From Leptolyngbya subtilissima AS-A7 (lineage in GTDB: Bacteria; Cyanobacteriota; Cyanobacteriia; Phormidesmidales; Phormidesmidaceae): a DNA stretch of 64,000 bases. The notes under the pieces were generated by a model. That model did no database searches. It had not been told where the DNA came from and was given only the letters and a program-made list of their open reading frames with translations. The DNA is taken from the NCBI RefSeq assembly GCF_039962255.1, contig NZ_JAMPKY010000005.1, positions 62,001 through 126,000 on the forward strand. The letters are read 5' to 3'. The position numbers and the translations under genes were made by a program. The stretch's first letter is position 1, and each line of letters begins with the position of its first letter. Below, piece by piece: positions 17,054 to 26,844 of the stretch.

Positions 17054-20000
17054 CTAGGACACCAGGGCGGGTTGAATCATGTTTTCGAGGGTTTTAAGCA
17101 GAGTTTGCTCGTTGTAAGGCTTGGTAAAGTAGGCAGCAGCCCCTAGATTCATGGCAAGTTGGCGATGCTTTTGGCTGCTGCGGGAGGTGAGCATGGCGAC
17201 AGGTAGGCCTTCATGCTCTGTTTCGGCTTTGAGCCGGGCCAAAAAGCCGTAGCCATCGAGGCGGGGCATTTCCACATCGCAGATTACGGCTTCGACCGCT
17301 AGGCCAGCGGTGAGCTTGTCGAGGGCGTCTTGACCATCTTTGGCCTGGGCTACCTGGTAGCCCGCTTTTTCGAGGGTGAGGGCGAGCAGGCGGCGCACGT
17401 TGATCGAGTCGTCGATTAGCAGCACGGTGGGCTTGCGGGCAGCGGTGCTGGTTTCGTAGCCGGGGCCGCTGGTGAGGTAGGCCTGCATTGGGGTGTCGTC
17501 TAGGGTGGCGGCACCGGAGGCTTCGCAGCTGGCGATCCAGTAGAGGAGCTCGGCGGTGTTGATCAGGGGCACTACCTGGCCGTCGCCCATGATGGTGCAG
17601 CTGTTGAAGCCCTTGGGCATCGGTAGGTTGCCGACCACTCGGCGCAGGGCAACCTCTTGCTCGCCCCACGATCGCTCTACCTGAAGCCCCACCAGTTTCT
17701 GATTGGCGCGCACCAGCATAACTGTGGGGGTAGAGATGGCGGGGGCGGTTTCGGGGCTTTCGATCACCGCGGGGCAGTTGAAGTGCAGCCAGTCAGCCAG
17801 TCGCACCAGCTGCACCAGCTCACCATTCCACTCAAAGCTTTCTCGACCGGCCGTGGCCAGGACGTACTCAGCGGGCAGGGCAAAAATTTCTTCGATCGCA
17901 TCTACCGGAAAGGCCATGCGCATGCCCTTGCTCTCGGTAATCAGCACCCGCGTCACCGACAGGGTGAAGGGGATGGAGATGATGAAGGTAGTGCCCGCGC
18001 CCAGCTCGGTGTTGACCTGAATGTCGCCGCGAATTTCCTTGAGCTTGCTGCGCACGACATCCATGCCGATCCCCCGACCCGAGAGGTCGGTGACGGTTTT
18101 AGCGGTGCTAAAGCCGGGCTCAAAAATCAGAGACAGCAGCTCCTGGGTGCTGGCGGCGGCCAGTAACCCGTCGTCGAGGCCCATCTGGCGGGCGCGATCG
18201 CGGATTTTTTCTACCGCAATGCCGCCGCCGTCGTCGCTGATGGTGATCACGGTGCGGCTGCTCTGCTGCTGAGCGCTAATGGCGATCGTGCCGACGGCGG
18301 GTTTGCCTCGCTGCTGGCGAGTTTCAGCGTCCTCGATGCCGTGGTCAAAGCAGTTGCGGATGATGTGCATCAGCGGCTCTTGCAAGGCCTCAAGCACGTT
18401 GCGATCGACCAGGGTGCGATCGCCCTTGAGCTTCAGCTCCACCGGCTTGTTGTACTGCAACGACATCTGCCGCAGAGAGCGGGGATAGCGATCAAAAATA
18501 TCCGCTAGGGGCCGCATGCGCAGCTGGGTGAGATTCTTTTGCAGCTGGCGGGAGGTTTTGCGCAGAGTGTGGGTGGTTTGCTCGGTGCCATCGAGCGATA
18601 GCTCAATGTCGGCCCCCACCTCTTGCAGCTGAATAATCGTTTCGATGATTTCGCGAAAGGGCAGGTGCAGATCGCGGTAGTGGTCGAGTTCGAGCACATC
18701 GAACTGCGATTGCAGCGCCAAATCGGCACTTGGGGACACCAGCGCTCGGCTGTTCTGCAGGCTGGCGCTGGTGGGCAGCCGTGGTGCCGAGGTATCTTGG
18801 GTGGCGACGCGATCGTAAGCGGCCCGCAGGTCGCTATTCACCTGATCGAGGGTGCGCATGCGGGTTTGTAGGGTGCCCACCAAACCCCGTAGGCGACTGA
18901 CCTCTAGCTCGAGCCGGTGGCGCTCGATGGTGAGTTCGCCAAACAGGTCGCTGAGCTGGTTGATCTGCTTAACGGGCACGCGCACGGTGCTGTCGCTGTC
19001 GACCTCATCGGGGTTGGGGGCTGAGCTGCTAGTGGCGGCCGTGCCTGGGATGTTGGCCCCCTGGGCGGCAGTGGCGTCTGCGAAGTCGAACCCGGCCTGG
19101 ACCCCTGCCTCTGACCAAGAGGCAGCGACATCGTCGGTGATGTCGGCTTCGAGGTAGTCGGGCTGCAAAGCTGAATCATCGCCCAGGGGCCAGACGGGGG
19201 CAGTAATGTCGCCATCCTCCAGATGGGGAATGATATCGCCAGGGATGTCGACAATGGGAATGGTCTCGAAGGTAGCGCCTGCGATCGCCATCTGGGTCGG
19301 AATTTCGTCTAAATGGCCGGTCAGCACCAGGGCCTGGGCGCGTCGCCACACCGCTAGGGCCTCCTGCACAACCATTACCAAATCGTCCTCAGTGACCAGG
19401 GTGACCTGGGTTGCCACCGACTGACACAGGCTGACAAAAGCCTCTAGCTGAAGCATTTCCCCCAGCCCGCCCAGCTCTTGGGCAAGAATTTGAACCTCTT
19501 CTCGCAGGCAGGGCGACTGCTCGCTCAGCACCCCCTCCAGCCGTTGGAGGCAGCCCTCCACCTCGCTTTGAAAGAGCAGCGGAATCACATCCTGACCGTC
19601 TTCGGGGGACAGCATGGAGTAGGCGTCTTCCTCCACTGGGTCACCCAGGCGATCGTGGAGCCGCTCGAATATGGGGGCGGCATGGTGCTCAAGCCACCGC
19701 TTATCGACGGGAGATTGGTGGCCCTGACTAAGGCACTGGCGCTGGCCCACCATTACCTGGCCAAGGCAATCAACCGCCGCTAGCAGCAGTTGCTCTAGGT
19801 CGACATCAATGTCGATCTTGCCTCGCTGCACTTTTATCACCTTGAGGCTGTCCTCGAGGTGGTGGGCTAGATCGCTGAGCAGCTGAAACCCCATCAGAGC
19901 CGCCCCGCCCTTGATGGAGTGGGCCGCCCGGAGAGCTTCGTTGATGGTGCTGGCTTCAAAGGTTTGGGTTAGCCCCATCAGGTGGGTGCCTAGGGTCTCA

Positions 20001-20062
20001 AGGTATTCTTGCGCTTCGTCGAGAAACTGAAGCCGAATTTCAAGTTCCTTTGCGTCGGACAT
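17054..20062 (-). CDS. pixL: Hybrid CheA histidine kinase PixL
   Basis: The 1002-residue protein has an N-terminal Hpt domain with His48 (RAAHSIKGGAAL), a second helical Hpt-like region (about 165-260), an acidic linker, and then the CheA P3/P4 core (N-box HIIRNCFDHGIED, G1 SDDGGGIAV, G2 GRGIGMDVV). A CheW-like domain and a C-terminal receiver (VLLIDDSINVRRLL, Asp in CDVEMPRLDGYG, TKPY) follow. It is assigned to PixL/TaxAY because the preceding gene is a DXCF photoreceptor MCP and the whole gene order matches pixGHIJL. PixL should autophosphorylate under PixJ control and pass phosphate to PixG and PixH. The start lacks a Shine-Dalgarno sequence; it follows CCCAACCCCAACC. Confidence 0.9.
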   Translation of the reverse strand: MSDAKELEIRLQFLDEAQEYLETLGTHLMGLTQTFEASTINEALRAAHSIKGGAALMGFQLLSDLAHHLEDSLKVIKVQRGKIDIDVDLEQLLLAAVDCLGQVMVGQRQCLSQGHQSPVDKRWLEHHAAPIFERLHDRLGDPVEEDAYSMLSPEDGQDVIPLLFQSEVEGCLQRLEGVLSEQSPCLREEVQILAQELGGLGEMLQLEAFVSLCQSVATQVTLVTEDDLVMVVQEALAVWRRAQALVLTGHLDEIPTQMAIAGATFETIPIVDIPGDIIPHLEDGDITAPVWPLGDDSALQPDYLEADITDDVAASWSEAGVQAGFDFADATAAQGANIPGTAATSSSAPNPDEVDSDSTVRVPVKQINQLSDLFGELTIERHRLELEVSRLRGLVGTLQTRMRTLDQVNSDLRAAYDRVATQDTSAPRLPTSASLQNSRALVSPSADLALQSQFDVLELDHYRDLHLPFREIIETIIQLQEVGADIELSLDGTEQTTHTLRKTSRQLQKNLTQLRMRPLADIFDRYPRSLRQMSLQYNKPVELKLKGDRTLVDRNVLEALQEPLMHIIRNCFDHGIEDAETRQQRGKPAVGTIAISAQQQSSRTVITISDDGGGIAVEKIRDRARQMGLDDGLLAAASTQELLSLIFEPGFSTAKTVTDLSGRGIGMDVVRSKLKEIRGDIQVNTELGAGTTFIISIPFTLSVTRVLITESKGMRMAFPVDAIEEIFALPAEYVLATAGRESFEWNGELVQLVRLADWLHFNCPAVIESPETAPAISTPTVMLVRANQKLVGLQVERSWGEQEVALRRVVGNLPMPKGFNSCTIMGDGQVVPLINTAELLYWIASCEASGAATLDDTPMQAYLTSGPGYETSTAARKPTVLLIDDSINVRRLLALTLEKAGYQVAQAKDGQDALDKLTAGLAVEAVICDVEMPRLDGYGFLARLKAETEHEGLPVAMLTSRSSQKHRQLAMNLGAAAYFTKPYNEQTLLKTLENMIQPALVS

Positions 20063-20229
20063 GGTTGGGGTTGGGGTTAGGGAGTGGATGGGTGAGGAGT
20101 GGGGGAGTGGATGGGTGGGGAGTGGGGGAGTGGATGGGTGGGGAGTGGGGAGTGGATGGGTGGGGTAGAAGCTGTTGGCTCATCCACCTCCTACCCATCC
20201 ACCCCCTACCCATCTACACATCTACCCAT
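20063..20229. repeat. 23-bp tandem repeat and C-rich arm filling the pixJ-pixL gap
   Basis: On the plus strand AGTGGATGGGTGRGG alternates with AGTGGGG(G) at 20083-20165: four copies of the 15-mer (20083, 20106, 20129, 20151) separated by the shorter unit, period 23 (22 for the last). A telomere-like GGTTGGGGTTGGGGTTAGGG lies at 20063-20082. The span 20178-20229 is the approximate complement (CATCCACCTCC, CCCATCCACCCCC). The element touches the pixJ stop on one side and the pixL start on the other. Confidence 0.88.
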
Positions 20230-23200
20230 CTACTCCTCGCCCGTCTTAAAGGTGCCGACGGTGGCCTGAAGCGATCGCGCCACATCCACGGTTTCTCGCA
20301 GGGAAGTGGAGATCTCCAGGGAGGATTGGGAGGTGCGGGTGGATTCGGCGGCGATCGCCTGCATGAGCTCGGTGACGCTCTCCGAGATTTCTACCTGGGA
20401 GACGGTGGCGTCAGAGATAGAGCGCACCAGGGTGTCGATCTGCTGGGAAACGTCGAGAATGCGGCCTAGGCTCTGCTTGGCGTTTTCGACCAGGCGCGTA
20501 CCGGCGACCACCTCAGTGGTGCTTTGGTCCATGGCGTCGACGACCTCGGCGGTCTCGCGCTGGATGGTTTCGACAATGCGCTCGATTTCCTTGGTGGCTT
20601 CGGCGGAGCGGGCGGCCAGTTCACCGACTTCTTCGGCGACCACCGCAAAGCCCTGGCCCTCTTCGCCGGCGCGGGCGGCCTCGATGCCGGCGTTGATGGC
20701 CAGCAAGTTGGTCTGCATGGCGATCTGGTTAATCAGCGACACCGCCTTTGAGATCTGCTGCGACGATTCACCTAGGCGCTTCACTTTTTTGGAGGTTTCG
20801 CCGATGATTTCGCGCAGGGTGAGGATGTTTTGCACGGTCAAATCCATCGCCTGGCCGCTGGTTTCGGCGGTGGTGGAGGCGCTGTTGGCGACCACGGCAG
20901 CCTGCTGGGCACTGCGGGCCACCTGCTGAATGGAGGCGGTCATCGCTTCGACGGAGGCCAGGGTTTGGGTGACGTCGTCGGCCTGGCGCAGGGCCTCGGT
21001 GGCTAGGGTCTGAATGGCCCCCTCGTTTTCGCCCAGGGAGGCGTTGACCTGCTCGGTGGAGCTTTTCACCTTGGTCACAATCTGCCGCAGGCTTTCCACG
21101 ATAGAGTTAAAGAAGTCGGCGACGGTGCCGATCTCTCCGGCGGTAACGTCGGCGCGCACGGTGAGGTCGCCGCGGGAGGCACCCTCGACCTCGCTGAGCA
21201 GCTCAAGCAGCTGCATTTGCAGGGCTTCTTGCTTCTGGCGGCGTTCTTCAGAGAGGGTTTCAGTCTGGATGTAGAGGCGCGATTGCTCTAGGGCAAAGCC
21301 CAGCTGAGTGGCCACCTGACGAAAGAAGTTTACCTCCATGTCATCCCATTGGCGGGGGCCGCTGCACTGGTGGGCAATCAGCAGCGCCACCAGATTTTCG
21401 TTCACCAGAATGGGGGCGACCAAGTTGGCCTTAACGTTGTACTGCTCGAGCTGGCGCAGGTGGCACTCGGTCAGCCCGGCCTCGGCCAGGTTGGCTACCG
21501 CCTGCACCCGGCCCTGACGGTACTGTTCGATATATTTCTCTTTAAAGCAGGGGTCGTAGACCTTGTCTTCGAGGGCGGCAGGCCACCCCTGACCCACCGA
21601 CTCAGCTACAAAGGTGCCCCTCCAGGTGTCGTCAAACTGGTACACACTCACGCGATCGGTTTGCAGCGCCCGGCGGGTTTCAGTGACGGCGGCGCGGAAG
21701 ATGCGATCTTGGTCGAGGCTTTCGCGCATGAGGGAGACGATTTCGGTAATCTGGCGCTCGCGGGTAGCGGTGAGCTCTTGCTGCCTCAAAAGGTAGGCCT
21801 GGCTGAGGGCGTAGCCGATCTGTACGGCGACTTGCTGGAGCAGCTCGACTTCGTCGGGGGTCCAGTGGCGAGGGCGATCGCACTGGTGCACGCACAGTAG
21901 GCCAATCAGCTCATCTCCGACCAGCAGGGGCGCTACCATATTGGCCATCACCTCTAGCCTTTCAAGCATGTCGCCGTACTCGCGGAACACCTCGGCTTCC
22001 TTGCGGTTGGTGACGGTCGTTACCCGTCCGGCTTCGTAGTGCTCTAGGACATCGGCGGTGAATGGGTTTTGCAGGGTTTGCCCCAGGCCTCGTTTCCAGC
22101 CGCGGCCGATGGCTTCGGCGGTGATATTGCCCCCCTGGGAGTTGGGTTGGAAGCGGTAGACTATCACCCGATCGACTTCGAGCACCTCCCGCAGCCCCTC
22201 GACGGCGGTGCTGAGAATGGTCTGCTCGTTGAGCGATTGGCGAATGCGGCCAGTCAGGTCGGCCAGCAGCCGAGCCCGAGCGGTGGCCAGCTGCTCTTGT
22301 TGCCCCTGGCGGCGCAGCACATCTTCTGAGGCGGTGATGTTTTCGGCTAGTTGGTTAAAGGTGTGGGCCACCTGACCCACTTCGTCGGTGGCGTAGACAT
22401 CAGCGCGGGCTTGGCGATCGCCCATGCCAAACTTCCAGGTGGCCTGCTGAAGATTTTGCAGCGGGCGCAAAATGGAGCGGCCTAGCAGAGCGGCAATTCC
22501 TACGTTGGCGGCTAGGGCGGCGAGGGCAATCAGCATTTGCAGCCGCAGGCTGTTGCCAATCATGTCGTTGAGGCCTTCTTCGGAGGTACCGCGCACCATC
22601 ACCGCGACCGGCTCGCCGCTAAAGTCTTCGACGGCGCGGGCGGCCAGAGTATAGGTGGTGCCGTTGATGCGATCGCGGCGAGTCACTTCCTCTCCAGGGC
22701 GAGCGGCCGCCTGCTCAACCAGAGCTAAGGAGTCGAGGGGCACGTTGGCGGCAGCCTGGTCAGTCTCGGGGCTGTCGCCGGTGTAGAGGCCGGTGGCGAT
22801 CTCAAAGCCCTCTTCGCCCCGCTGGTAAATGGCGCTGTAGCCGTTGTTAAAGGGCGCGATCGCCTCCTTGGGAATGGCATCTTTACCGTTGACAATATCG
22901 CCAGAAACCAGCGCCCCCACCACCTGCCCCGAAGCCGGGTCGCTAACGGGGGTAACGGTATAGCGAATCAGCGCGTCTTGGTCGGTGAAGCCTGCTGGCA
23001 GGGGAGGGGCCTCGTTGCGCAGCTCTTCCCAGCTGACGATGGCGCTAGTTTTGATCTGGCGCGGGTTTTGCAGCACCGTCCCTACTAGGCCGCTGGGGTC
23101 AAACTGCTGGCCCCGGCGATCGCGGTTGGCGTTGGCAATAATTCTCCCGTCGTTGCCTACCAGGGTCGCGTACTCAATGTTGCGAGCCTTGACTTCGTTT

Positions 23201-23700
23201 TTAAGAATTTGCTGCACCGAGGCGATCGCGCTCGACGGCACGGCTTCGCCGCGGGCGTAGGCCACCGCCGCGTCGACAATGGCGCGGTTATCAGACTGGC
23301 CCCGAAAGCCAAACCCCATCTGATTGATTTTGATGTTGTACTCAATGTCGGTGACCGCCAGCTCGGCCTTGGCCTGGTTGACTAGCTGACTGCGCCCGCC
23401 AGAAATAATCAGCAGCGACCCCACCCCCACCAGGCCCAGCACCGAAATCGCCTCGGAGGTAAATAGGCCCGCCATCTGCTTTTGGCGCACGCTCAAATTG
23501 CTGAACCACTGCACCCAGCTCAACTGCGATCGCTGGGTAATTTTGATACCGTTTTTAGCGTCTGAGCCGTAGGCCACCCCGCGATACGTCAACCCCTTAG
23601 TGTTGCTGTCTGTGGGGTCTAAGCCATTGGTCTTGCCGTTCATCGATTCAGGATCTTCAGCCGCGTCGGTAGGCGTATAGGGTCGAAAATCTGTGGTCAT
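20230..23700 (-). CDS. pixJ: Cyanobacteriochrome photoreceptor MCP PixJ
   Basis: The 1156-residue protein has a membrane segment (about 83-102), a periplasmic Cache-like region (105-375), a second membrane segment (385-408), HAMP (408-460), GAF1 (475-640), GAF2 (650-810), a further HAMP-like stretch, and an MCP signalling domain ([24 protein letters not shown]). GAF2 has Cys718 in DPCF and Cys746-His747 in LTECH, a spacing of 28, the same as the paired cysteines of TePixJ. This predicts phycoviolobilin or phycocyanobilin with blue/green photocycling. GAF1 has no cysteine at either site. AAGGT precedes the ATG. In Synechocystis PixJ (TaxD1) drives positive phototaxis through PixL. Confidence 0.92.
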   Translation of the reverse strand: MTTDFRPYTPTDAAEDPESMNGKTNGLDPTDSNTKGLTYRGVAYGSDAKNGIKITQRSQLSWVQWFSNLSVRQKQMAGLFTSEAISVLGLVGVGSLLIISGGRSQLVNQAKAELAVTDIEYNIKINQMGFGFRGQSDNRAIVDAAVAYARGEAVPSSAIASVQQILKNEVKARNIEYATLVGNDGRIIANANRDRRGQQFDPSGLVGTVLQNPRQIKTSAIVSWEELRNEAPPLPAGFTDQDALIRYTVTPVSDPASGQVVGALVSGDIVNGKDAIPKEAIAPFNNGYSAIYQRGEEGFEIATGLYTGDSPETDQAAANVPLDSLALVEQAAARPGEEVTRRDRINGTTYTLAARAVEDFSGEPVAVMVRGTSEEGLNDMIGNSLRLQMLIALAALAANVGIAALLGRSILRPLQNLQQATWKFGMGDRQARADVYATDEVGQVAHTFNQLAENITASEDVLRRQGQQEQLATARARLLADLTGRIRQSLNEQTILSTAVEGLREVLEVDRVIVYRFQPNSQGGNITAEAIGRGWKRGLGQTLQNPFTADVLEHYEAGRVTTVTNRKEAEVFREYGDMLERLEVMANMVAPLLVGDELIGLLCVHQCDRPRHWTPDEVELLQQVAVQIGYALSQAYLLRQQELTATRERQITEIVSLMRESLDQDRIFRAAVTETRRALQTDRVSVYQFDDTWRGTFVAESVGQGWPAALEDKVYDPCFKEKYIEQYRQGRVQAVANLAEAGLTECHLRQLEQYNVKANLVAPILVNENLVALLIAHQCSGPRQWDDMEVNFFRQVATQLGFALEQSRLYIQTETLSEERRQKQEALQMQLLELLSEVEGASRGDLTVRADVTAGEIGTVADFFNSIVESLRQIVTKVKSSTEQVNASLGENEGAIQTLATEALRQADDVTQTLASVEAMTASIQQVARSAQQAAVVANSASTTAETSGQAMDLTVQNILTLREIIGETSKKVKRLGESSQQISKAVSLINQIAMQTNLLAINAGIEAARAGEEGQGFAVVAEEVGELAARSAEATKEIERIVETIQRETAEVVDAMDQSTTEVVAGTRLVENAKQSLGRILDVSQQIDTLVRSISDATVSQVEISESVTELMQAIAAESTRTSQSSLEISTSLRETVDVARSLQATVGTFKTGEE

Positions 23701-23859
23701 GGGTTCAACTACCTTGTGAATGAGCTGGGTTGGTGTGCGAAATAGGGCTGCCCGGCAGGCGTGAGGCCAGCCCCAGAGGCAGCGTGAGAAAGATGCTGTG
23801 ATGGCAGGAAGAGAAGGCAGCCTGAGCCTAGAGAGCTAGCGCTGAGCGGGCAAAACGGG

Positions 23860-24378
23860 CTAAAGCGCCTGCAACGCTGGGGCGCGCAGCAGGGCTTCGC
23901 CATCTAGCCCCAGCAGCACTTCGCCCTCTTGCAGCACGCAGCCCCGCAGAAAGGGCACCAGCCCCGGCGGCACATGGGTGGGAGCTGGCTGCATATGCTG
24001 GGGCGGCAGACTGAGAATGCCGTCGATTTGGCTCACCCGCAACCCCAGGGCCACGGTTCCTATCTGCATGAGCACGAGGTTGTACTGCTGCGAGTTGGGG
24101 TAGGCCGTGGGCAAGCCCAGCAGCAGGGCTAAGTCAACTACCCACAGCACCCGGCTGCGGCGATTAATCAGCCCCAAGAGGGCAGGGGGCATGTTGGGCA
24201 TGGGGGTAATGCGGGCAGCGGGGGTGGCGATCGCTTCCTGCACCTGGCGAGTGGGCAGCAGGGCTGGCTGGCTGCCCAGGGTAAAGCGCAGATAGCTGTG
24301 GGTCAGCGGCGTGAGCGCTTGGGTTGCCAGGCCACCCTCGCCCGACGACTGGGGCCGAGCTAGCGATAGGTTACTCAT
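23860..24378 (-). CDS. pixI: CheW-like adaptor PixI
   Basis: The 172-residue CheW-domain protein (SYLRFTLGSQPALLPTRQVQEAIATPAARITPMPNMPPALLGLINRRSRVLWVVDLALLLG, then FLRGCVLQEGEVLLGLDGEALL) should couple PixJ to PixL. The start is ATG 24378, which overlaps the TGA of the preceding CheY gene in an ATGA junction, a common sign of translational coupling; a longer open frame to 24474 would run deep into that gene and has no CheW-like sequence. A 159-bp gap separates it from pixJ. Confidence 0.88.
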   Translation of the reverse strand: MSNLSLARPQSSGEGGLATQALTPLTHSYLRFTLGSQPALLPTRQVQEAIATPAARITPMPNMPPALLGLINRRSRVLWVVDLALLLGLPTAYPNSQQYNLVLMQIGTVALGLRVSQIDGILSLPPQHMQPAPTHVPPGLVPFLRGCVLQEGEVLLGLDGEALLRAPALQAL

Positions 24379-24761
24379 CGGTTCACCTTGATCACGGCGA
24401 GCACGGCCTGCACCAGCTGCTCGCGGGTGTAGGGCTTGGTGAGATAGATATCGGCCCCCTGGCGCATGCCCCAAAGCCGGTCGATGTCTTGGTTTTTAGA
24501 GGTGCAGAGCACGATCGGTACGTGGGCAGTGGCGGGCTGTTTTTTGAGGCTGCGGCACAGCTCAAAACCACTCATGCCCGGCATGACTACGTCGCTAACG
24601 ATGACATCGGGGGAATGCTGGGCGGCCTTCTCCAGAGCCTCTTGCGCTGTAACGGCGCAGATCACGGTACAGCCGCTGTCGCGGAGGTAGTGCACCATCA
24701 GCTCCATTTCAGATGGGGTATCTTCAACCACCAAAATGGTGCCTGCTAGAGTCGCTTGCAT
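24375..24761 (-). CDS. pixH: CheY-like response regulator PixH
   Basis: The 128-residue receiver domain has the acidic pocket in ILVVEDTPSEMELM, the acceptor Asp in VIVSDVVMPGMSGFE, IVLCTSKNQDIDRLWGMRQGADIYLTKPY with conserved T/S and Lys. It has no output domain. Its position between the PATAN-REC gene and the CheW gene, the coupled ATGA junction with pixI, and the photoreceptor in the operon support PixH. Confidence 0.9.
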   Translation of the reverse strand: MQATLAGTILVVEDTPSEMELMVHYLRDSGCTVICAVTAQEALEKAAQHSPDVIVSDVVMPGMSGFELCRSLKKQPATAHVPIVLCTSKNQDIDRLWGMRQGADIYLTKPYTREQLVQAVLAVIKVNR

Positions 24762-24947
24762 AATCGTTTACCTAAATAGTGAATAGATTGCTGCTACTGC
24801 TTTGGGCTGTTGCCTGAAAAAGCCGATCTAAATCGCTTGAGCAGGCCCAGCTGTAGAAATATTTAACGATTGCCAGGGGCTAGCTCAGGCTAGAAAAAGC
24901 TGCAAAGACGATCGCAAAACTCTAAAAATAAAGCTCAAAAATTCAAT

Positions 24948-25976
24948 CTAATTCAAATACTTAAAAATGAATTTAAGTAGATCGGATTGATTAAAGGGCT
25001 TAGTCAAATAGCCCGAGGCCCGCACCAATTTTGCTTTGGCGCGATCGATAAACCCAGTGTTACTTGTCACCATAATGATGGGAGTGTTTTTGAAATCTGG
25101 ATGGCGACGCAGCAGCGAGCAAAGCTCATAGCCATCCAGACTGGGCATGGTGACATCTAGCAAAATCAAATCGGGCTTGGTTCGAATCACTTGCATCAGC
25201 GCTTTGACGGGGTCGTCGATCATAATGACCGAGAAAATTTTGTCGTCTAAGAAGCTGTTGATGGCCTGAAGCACCGTAGGGCTATCATCAATGCAGGCAA
25301 TGGTGTAATGGGCTTTAGCGCCTGGTTTCATGCCCCCCGTCTGTAGACTAGAGCCACTAGTGGTTACCGCAGGGGCGGCCGCAGTTGCCGTCGCGCTTTC
25401 CCTACGGGGGTAGCCACCATTGAGTTGGCTCAAGCCGTTACGGCGCTGTTTGAGACGGGCGTAGCATTCTTCTACCGTGGTGCGCAGGTTGAGCTGGCAG
25501 TAGCGGGGGGCGTTGCCCAAACTGTTGCCCTCGATTAATTCATGGCTGCCCTGGCGCACGTCTAAAAAAGCTTCTAGCACTTCTTTAGATAGTGTTTCGA
25601 CGAGGGTTGACGCTTGATTGGGATGTAGGTGCTGCTGCTCAACTAACCAGCAAATAGCTTGATAATCGGCGGTAGCTGTGGTGGCCTGTTGCTCAAAGAG
25701 GAGTCTTACCTGCACGCGCACTGCGCTCACCAAAGACGGCACCTGCACGCTTAGCCGCCGCAGGTGGCTGTCGAGTCGCTCAAAAGCCCGGTCGACGGTA
25801 GAAACATAGGTGAGCTGTCCTTGATCTAGGTGCAATAGCCAGGTGTTAGTTGGTGTAACGACTTGAAGACAGCCGGTTGCCTGGCGACTACTCACCTGGG
25901 CTAACAGGCTAAGGGGGTGCAATTGAGTAGAAGAAGACGGTGGCATGGGAGCGGGGTTCAAGAGCGATGGTTGCAT
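24948..25976 (-). CDS. pixG: PATAN-domain response regulator PixG
   Basis: The 342-residue protein has an N-terminal PATAN domain (about 15-190; LLAQVSSRQATGCLQVVTPTNTWLLHLDQGQLTYVS) and a C-terminal receiver (YTIACIDDSPTVLQAINSF, Asp in LILLDVTMPSLDGYE, IIMVTSNTGFIDRAKAKLV, YLTKPFN). In Synechocystis the PATAN regulators of the Pix system act toward the type IV pilus extension ATPase. It is the first gene of the pixGHIJL-like operon. The ATG at 25976 is used; an in-frame ATG ten codons later is possible. A 186-bp gap without a recognisable feature lies before pixH. Confidence 0.88.
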   Translation of the reverse strand: MQPSLLNPAPMPPSSSTQLHPLSLLAQVSSRQATGCLQVVTPTNTWLLHLDQGQLTYVSTVDRAFERLDSHLRRLSVQVPSLVSAVRVQVRLLFEQQATTATADYQAICWLVEQQHLHPNQASTLVETLSKEVLEAFLDVRQGSHELIEGNSLGNAPRYCQLNLRTTVEECYARLKQRRNGLSQLNGGYPRRESATATAAAPAVTTSGSSLQTGGMKPGAKAHYTIACIDDSPTVLQAINSFLDDKIFSVIMIDDPVKALMQVIRTKPDLILLDVTMPSLDGYELCSLLRRHPDFKNTPIIMVTSNTGFIDRAKAKLVRASGYLTKPFNQSDLLKFIFKYLN

Positions 25977-26844
25977 AGCAGTTCACGACAGAGACAGGGG
26001 AATGCACAGTGGATGGTAGATAAAATCGGCGGCTCACCGTGCGCCACCCGCAGGGGCACCGCAGCGCTATAGCACGCTAGATAACGATGCTTTTGATGTA
26101 GGACGGCGACAGTAACGCCGCCAAAAAATTTTGGGTTGCTCTAACTCATCAAATGATTTAGCCAGTAGCCACAGCTAGAGCGATCGCCTAGCTAGTAGGA
26201 CCCAATCTTGGCCAACGGCAACAAGATGATTCGTACACAATGGCTGTGGGTAAATACTGATGAAATGCTTAGGGCTTAACCTTAGTGAACCATTCTCAAA
26301 AGGACGACTGACTTAACAGCGAGTTTTGAAGCGGTAGATGCGGTATTGAGAATGGTTAGAAGTAGATGGCTCTGACCTGACCTGGGGGCTAGACAGGAAG
26401 CCGAATTATCAAAATCCCAGTGTTTAACTGAGACAAGTAGAAGCTGTTTGAAAAGTGATCGATAGTCAGGAATGAAGCGCTAAACCGTTACTTGCATAAT
26501 CTAATAATAACAGGTTTGTTAATTAAAATTATAAAAAATAAGTGAATACTAGATAACCAAATTGGTCTGCTATAAAGCGGTAGTAAAGGTTTAATTAACG
26601 CATTTTCCAAGTTGGCTGGCCTTTAAGGTGATCGATTCAAATTACAAACAATTCTGCACCAGGCTCCCCTTCTCGTTGCAAATTAATGTTCAGAGAGAAC
26701 TTACTTGGCAAATTTGGCAAAAACATTGAATGGTTAACAGCTGACTCAAGAGTGGCTTGGCTCAGGCCAACTAACCTTGGGTTAGTTTTAGGTATTAAGC
26801 TCTTGCGAAGACATCCTGCCTGCTGCACTGCCTGAGAGGAGGGG
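25977..26844. other. 868-bp intergenic region upstream of the pix-like operon
   Basis: No credible gene is present. An open frame at 26637-26828 (63 residues, GTG start) shows no family features. The region is AT-rich, especially 26500-26640, and carries a perfect 12-bp inverted repeat at 26288-26357 described separately. The promoter of the pix-like operon and the transcription end of the cellulose operon should both be here. No strong terminator was seen. Confidence 0.5.
26288..26357. promoter_or_regulatory. Perfect 12-bp inverted repeat upstream of pixG
   Basis: AACCATTCTCAA (26288-26299) and TTGAGAATGGTT (26346-26357) are exact reverse complements with a 46-bp spacer, about 310 bp upstream of pixG. 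The wide spacing suits two half-sites of a DNA-binding protein or a long hairpin better than an intrinsic terminator. The function is unknown. Confidence 0.45.

Noticed and set aside
20063-20229. Repeat-spacer (CRISPR) array between pixJ and pixL
   Set aside because: The units are short, G-rich and contiguous without unique spacers.
26637-26828. 63-codon minus-strand frame after bcsA
   Set aside because: GTG start, no Shine-Dalgarno sequence, no signal, membrane segment or family resemblance; AT-rich intergenic setting.
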